From Tubiluchus corallicola (taxonomy: Eukaryota > Priapulida > Priapulimorpha > Priapulimorphida > Tubiluchidae), in the NCBI GenBank assembly GCA_030141605.1, contig JAQGDQ010000238.1:186001-250000 (forward strand): 64,000 nt of DNA. The letters run 5' to 3'. Below are positions 61,357-64,000 of this stretch, piece by piece. Numbering within the stretch: the stretch's first letter is position 1; each line of letters opens with the position of its first letter. A program made the position numbers and the translations under genes. The notes beneath the pieces are model-generated. The model was not told the DNA's origin. It made no database searches and saw only the letters and a list, made by a program, of their open reading frames with translations.

Positions 61357-61852
61357 TACAATCATTATTTACAAATATCTAAATTTAAATTTCTAATAGA
61401 AAAAATAAGATTAGTACTTTGCAAAATCTATATATAAAGGTAAGCCACGCACTGAAGAAAAATATGAGCGCGCGTCCACTGTGTACTGAAGTTTCATAGT
61501 TCGTGTATCAGCACTCAAGTAGTCAACAATTTCAGAAGCTGTAACAAGAACATTTTAGCATATATATATTTAACTGTAGTTCAATACAAGAAAAATCTTT
61601 CAACATTGAGCAAAGTCTGTCATATCAAAACCTGTGAATGGCTTAGTTATTCTAAACTCTAAAATCTATGTCTTAGTTTGAAATATCGGACCAGTTTTAA
61701 AACTTTTTTAAGAGTTAAAATAGCGCAGCTGTGATTTTTTAAAATAAAAATTTGAAAAACTCTTTGTGCATTTGATAAAGTATGAGAACAAGCTAATAAA
61801 ACCTCAGGAAATCGAAGTAAATTAGGCACTGATTTGGGAGTCAAAGACGCAG

Positions 61853-62614
61853 TCACCAAGGTCTCCAAACTGGTTCTTCCTTCACTGGTGGACCTGGTTG
61901 CTTCCCATTATTACTAGGCGGTAGTGTTAATGCTGAAGTTTTAGGACTGCTAGGAGATGATGACGATGACGAGGGCGATGCTGACTGCAATGTTGTTACA
62001 GGATTAACTGTAGCTTGAGTTGCTGTAGGTGCAGTGGTCGAACTGGAAGAACTCGAAAGTGCATTTAAAGAAACAAACTGACTGGCCATAGCACTGGGAA
62101 TAATAAATGCTAATTCTCCTGTAGGAAGTCGACTAGGAATTACTTGAAGACCACCCAAGAGCCTTGACGAACTAAGTCCTTCACTACTGCTGTCAGCTGC
62201 ACATATGGTACTACTTGGAAACTGGTGCACCGTGGGTACAACTCTAACACCACCTGAAATAATTTGACCATTAGGCAGTATGAGCGTTGGACTGACTTGA
62301 GCAGTTTCCGTGTGGATGACTGGTGATCCTGCAGCACGTGCTGGATAAATTTGTGGTGTGACACCGTTTATTCGCTGCATTGTCCCAGCTAAGTGGTCAA
62401 GCAGCCTAAGCTTGACGTTATTATCTATGCTACTGACATTGCTCATATAGCGCGTAACTTCCTCTGCACATTCTGTGAAACCTGCTCTGTATTTTCCCAT
62501 GACGCTTGGATCTTCTGAAGCCGCGGCGGCAATCTGTTGCCTCTGCATGGTCTGCAGGTATTTCACTGTCATTTCCAAAATGTCAGCTTTTTCCAGCTTC
62601 GAGTGACGGGAAGA
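61853..62614 (-). CDS. hes: Second Hes (hairy-like) bHLH-Orange repressor, last exon only (5' exons beyond window)
   Basis: The exon follows an acceptor (TTTATATTTCAG) and gives 253 aa to the stop. It starts at SSRHSKLEKADILEMTVKYL, exactly the helix-2 boundary where vertebrate Hes1 and gene 1 here are also split. The Orange domain is at about 39-83 (MGKYRAGFTECAEEVTRYMS), then a Ser/Thr/Pro-rich region, the GGLQVIPSRLPTGELAFIIP block, and PVKEEPVWRPW at the end: a SUMO-type VKEE four residues before the Groucho-binding WRPW. Helix 2, Orange and tail form one exon, unlike gene 1, which has an intron after helix 2. The basic region and helix 1 must lie upstream; I searched 62,615-64,000 on the minus strand by eye for an EKRRR-type exon and found none, so that intron exceeds 1.3 kb. 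KYRAGF and the GGxQVxP block make it closer to Hes1/hairy than gene 1 is. Confidence 0.93.
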   Translation of the reverse strand, partial: SSRHSKLEKADILEMTVKYLQTMQRQQIAAAASEDPSVMGKYRAGFTECAEEVTRYMSNVSSIDNNVKLRLLDHLAGTMQRINGVTPQIYPARAAGSPVIHTETAQVSPTLILPNGQIISGGVRVVPTVHQFPSSTICAADSSSEGLSSSRLLGGLQVIPSRLPTGELAFIIPSAMASQFVSLNALSSSSSSTTAPTATQATVNPVTTLQSASPSSSSSSPSSPKTSALTLPPSNNGKQPGPPVKEEPVWRPW

Positions 62615-64000
62615 CTGAAATATAAACAGATCACTATTTATAATGACCGTTTTAGAATCACACAGAGACTAAACTAGAATAACAAATAATCCAAAAAGCA
62701 GTAGTGCAATAAACCTTGCAGACTACAATACGGACACTATGAACACCGTCGATGGTTATAATCCGGTTTCATAAATAATTCTTTTTACACGTTCCGTTCT
62801 TTAGATTGAAACTACCTCTGCAGTTTGATAATTGTGAATACATGTCTTCATGTGTTTGTTTCACTTTTTGTAATTATATTTTTAATTATAGTAACTATTT
62901 TTTACTGTTGTGCTTTGTACCCCAAACTAAGAACGTGGTTCTCAAACGCCCAGGTCGAATTTTTCCCATCTTCCTCAATCCCAGGCATTTTGGATCGTCA
63001 TTTTTATTTTTTACCATTTTAAGTTTGCGGCGCAGCAGTGGCAGTTGTTAGAAAGTTATGTTTGTGTATCTGTTAAACTTCTACTTGGATTAATATCTAA
63101 ATCATATTGGAGATAAGTACAAAAGTTCTTTCTTAAGTGCCGGGATAAGAAAGGGAGAATACTAGCGAATTCGTCGAAAAACAAAGCACTTATTTGAGAT
63201 CTAATACTACAAGGATAAACAAAATATACAGAGTATATGCACTCTTTCCTGTATGGAGTTCCTCTTTCATCTGTAATCCTCTCAATTCATCCTCTGGCAA
63301 AATTCCTCCCCTTATGTTTGAAATTTCTCCGCTATGAGCCGTTTGAGAATCACTGGCACAGAATAAATTTGAAACCTCTTAGAAGGGGAGGGGGCGAGCA
63401 AGATAAATTAATTTGATTAACATTGTTCTTCTCCACCGACAGTGACGAATTCTAAAAACAAGAATTTAGCCACAATCAATCAGTAGCTGTTCTCTTGTTT
63501 GACACGTTCTCGTCGCGAGCACCTCAGATTATTACTAAACAGAAGGCTACTTTTTGCTATTTAGGTTAGAAAAGAGACCGTGAGAAACGAGAGAGTAATT
63601 TTCGTAATTACCCACTCATATTTATATTACGTCTTTGTTTGCCCCATGAAAAGAAGGTACAATGGCCGCAGTATATACTTTTGTGAGCCATTTAACATTC
63701 TAGGACATCGAACCAGTTAAAATTAATTCAACGGGTCAGATGCACATTTCTTCAAAGACTTTTTTACTTGGCGGACGTAATACATGATAATGCAGCAGAG
63801 AAAAGAAAGTATTTTAACTTAACCTATTTCTGCTAAAGTAGGAAAGTTTGGCATAATACAGAATATATATATATGTGTATACGAAAAGAAGAAATCCATA
63901 ATGATAACAAATCTGATGAGGAAAACAAATTGCGAACATATCGAACCTTCGAGAAACAGTATCAGCTAGAAAATTATTTACTTTCTGGTTGTTTCAAATA
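62615..64000 (-). other. Intron sequence of the second Hes gene
   Basis: By the exon structure this is intron 3' portion up to the window edge. I see no other exon. The short plus-strand frames at 62.8-63.05 kb have no motif. Confidence 0.6.

Noticed and set aside
1-64000. CRISPR array, operon or prophage
   Set aside because: The tandem repeats have no unique spacers, and the window is clearly animal nuclear DNA with spliced genes.

Overview
This window is animal nuclear DNA. It is AT-rich, has spliced genes with GT-AG introns, and carries many decayed non-LTR retrotransposon (LINE) pieces, short terminal-inverted-repeat elements and micro/minisatellites. There is no operon structure and no prokaryotic feature. 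The only two genes I recognise with confidence are Hes (hairy/Enhancer-of-split) transcriptional repressors, a family found only in animals. Both carry a C-terminal motif of the VPxRLxxG type, which I associate with protostome hairy-like proteins. I therefore lean towards a marine invertebrate, possibly a spiralian, but the sequence does not settle it.

Layout. 1-2.8 kb: two unrelated LINE pieces on the minus strand, one a stop-free reverse-transcriptase segment and one a 3' end with a trinucleotide tail. 2.8-8.7 kb: simple repeats and no gene I can support. 8.8-11.4 kb: a complete four-exon Hes gene on the minus strand (about 242 aa, ending WRPW), with a TATA-containing promoter holding two CSL/Su(H) sites and three CACGAG N-box-type sites. 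11.4-61.8 kb: a gene-poor stretch of about 50 kb filled by mobile-element remains and satellites. These include an inverted minisatellite pair (15.3/16.3 kb), an 830-bp inverted repeat (18.1 kb), a TTAA-bounded MITE family with three full copies and one partial copy (19.8, 38.5, 43.8, 51.3 kb), a LINE ORF1 relic with a zinc knuckle (23-24.5 kb), and a cluster of solo LTR, MITE and pogo-like remnant (26.7-27.8 kb). They also include a 28-bp minisatellite of about 1 kb (38.8 kb), LINE 3' ends (41, 48, 53.5 kb), and a short retroposon with a perfect 16-bp target duplication and telomere-like motifs (49.4 kb). 61.8-62.6 kb: the last exon of a second Hes gene, also minus strand, whose 5' exons lie beyond position 64,000.

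How the genes relate. The two Hes genes lie in the same orientation about 50 kb apart with no recognised gene between them, so they look like a dispersed tandem pair. They differ in intron content: gene 1 has an intron between helix 2 and the Orange domain, gene 2 does not. Both proteins should bind N/E-box DNA as bHLH dimers and recruit Groucho/TLE through WRPW. The promoter sites of gene 1 suggest direct Notch activation plus repression by Hes proteins. I found no convincing new biological system. The most interesting items are the Hes pair with its promoter code, the TTAA MITE family, and the recent-looking retroelement insertions.
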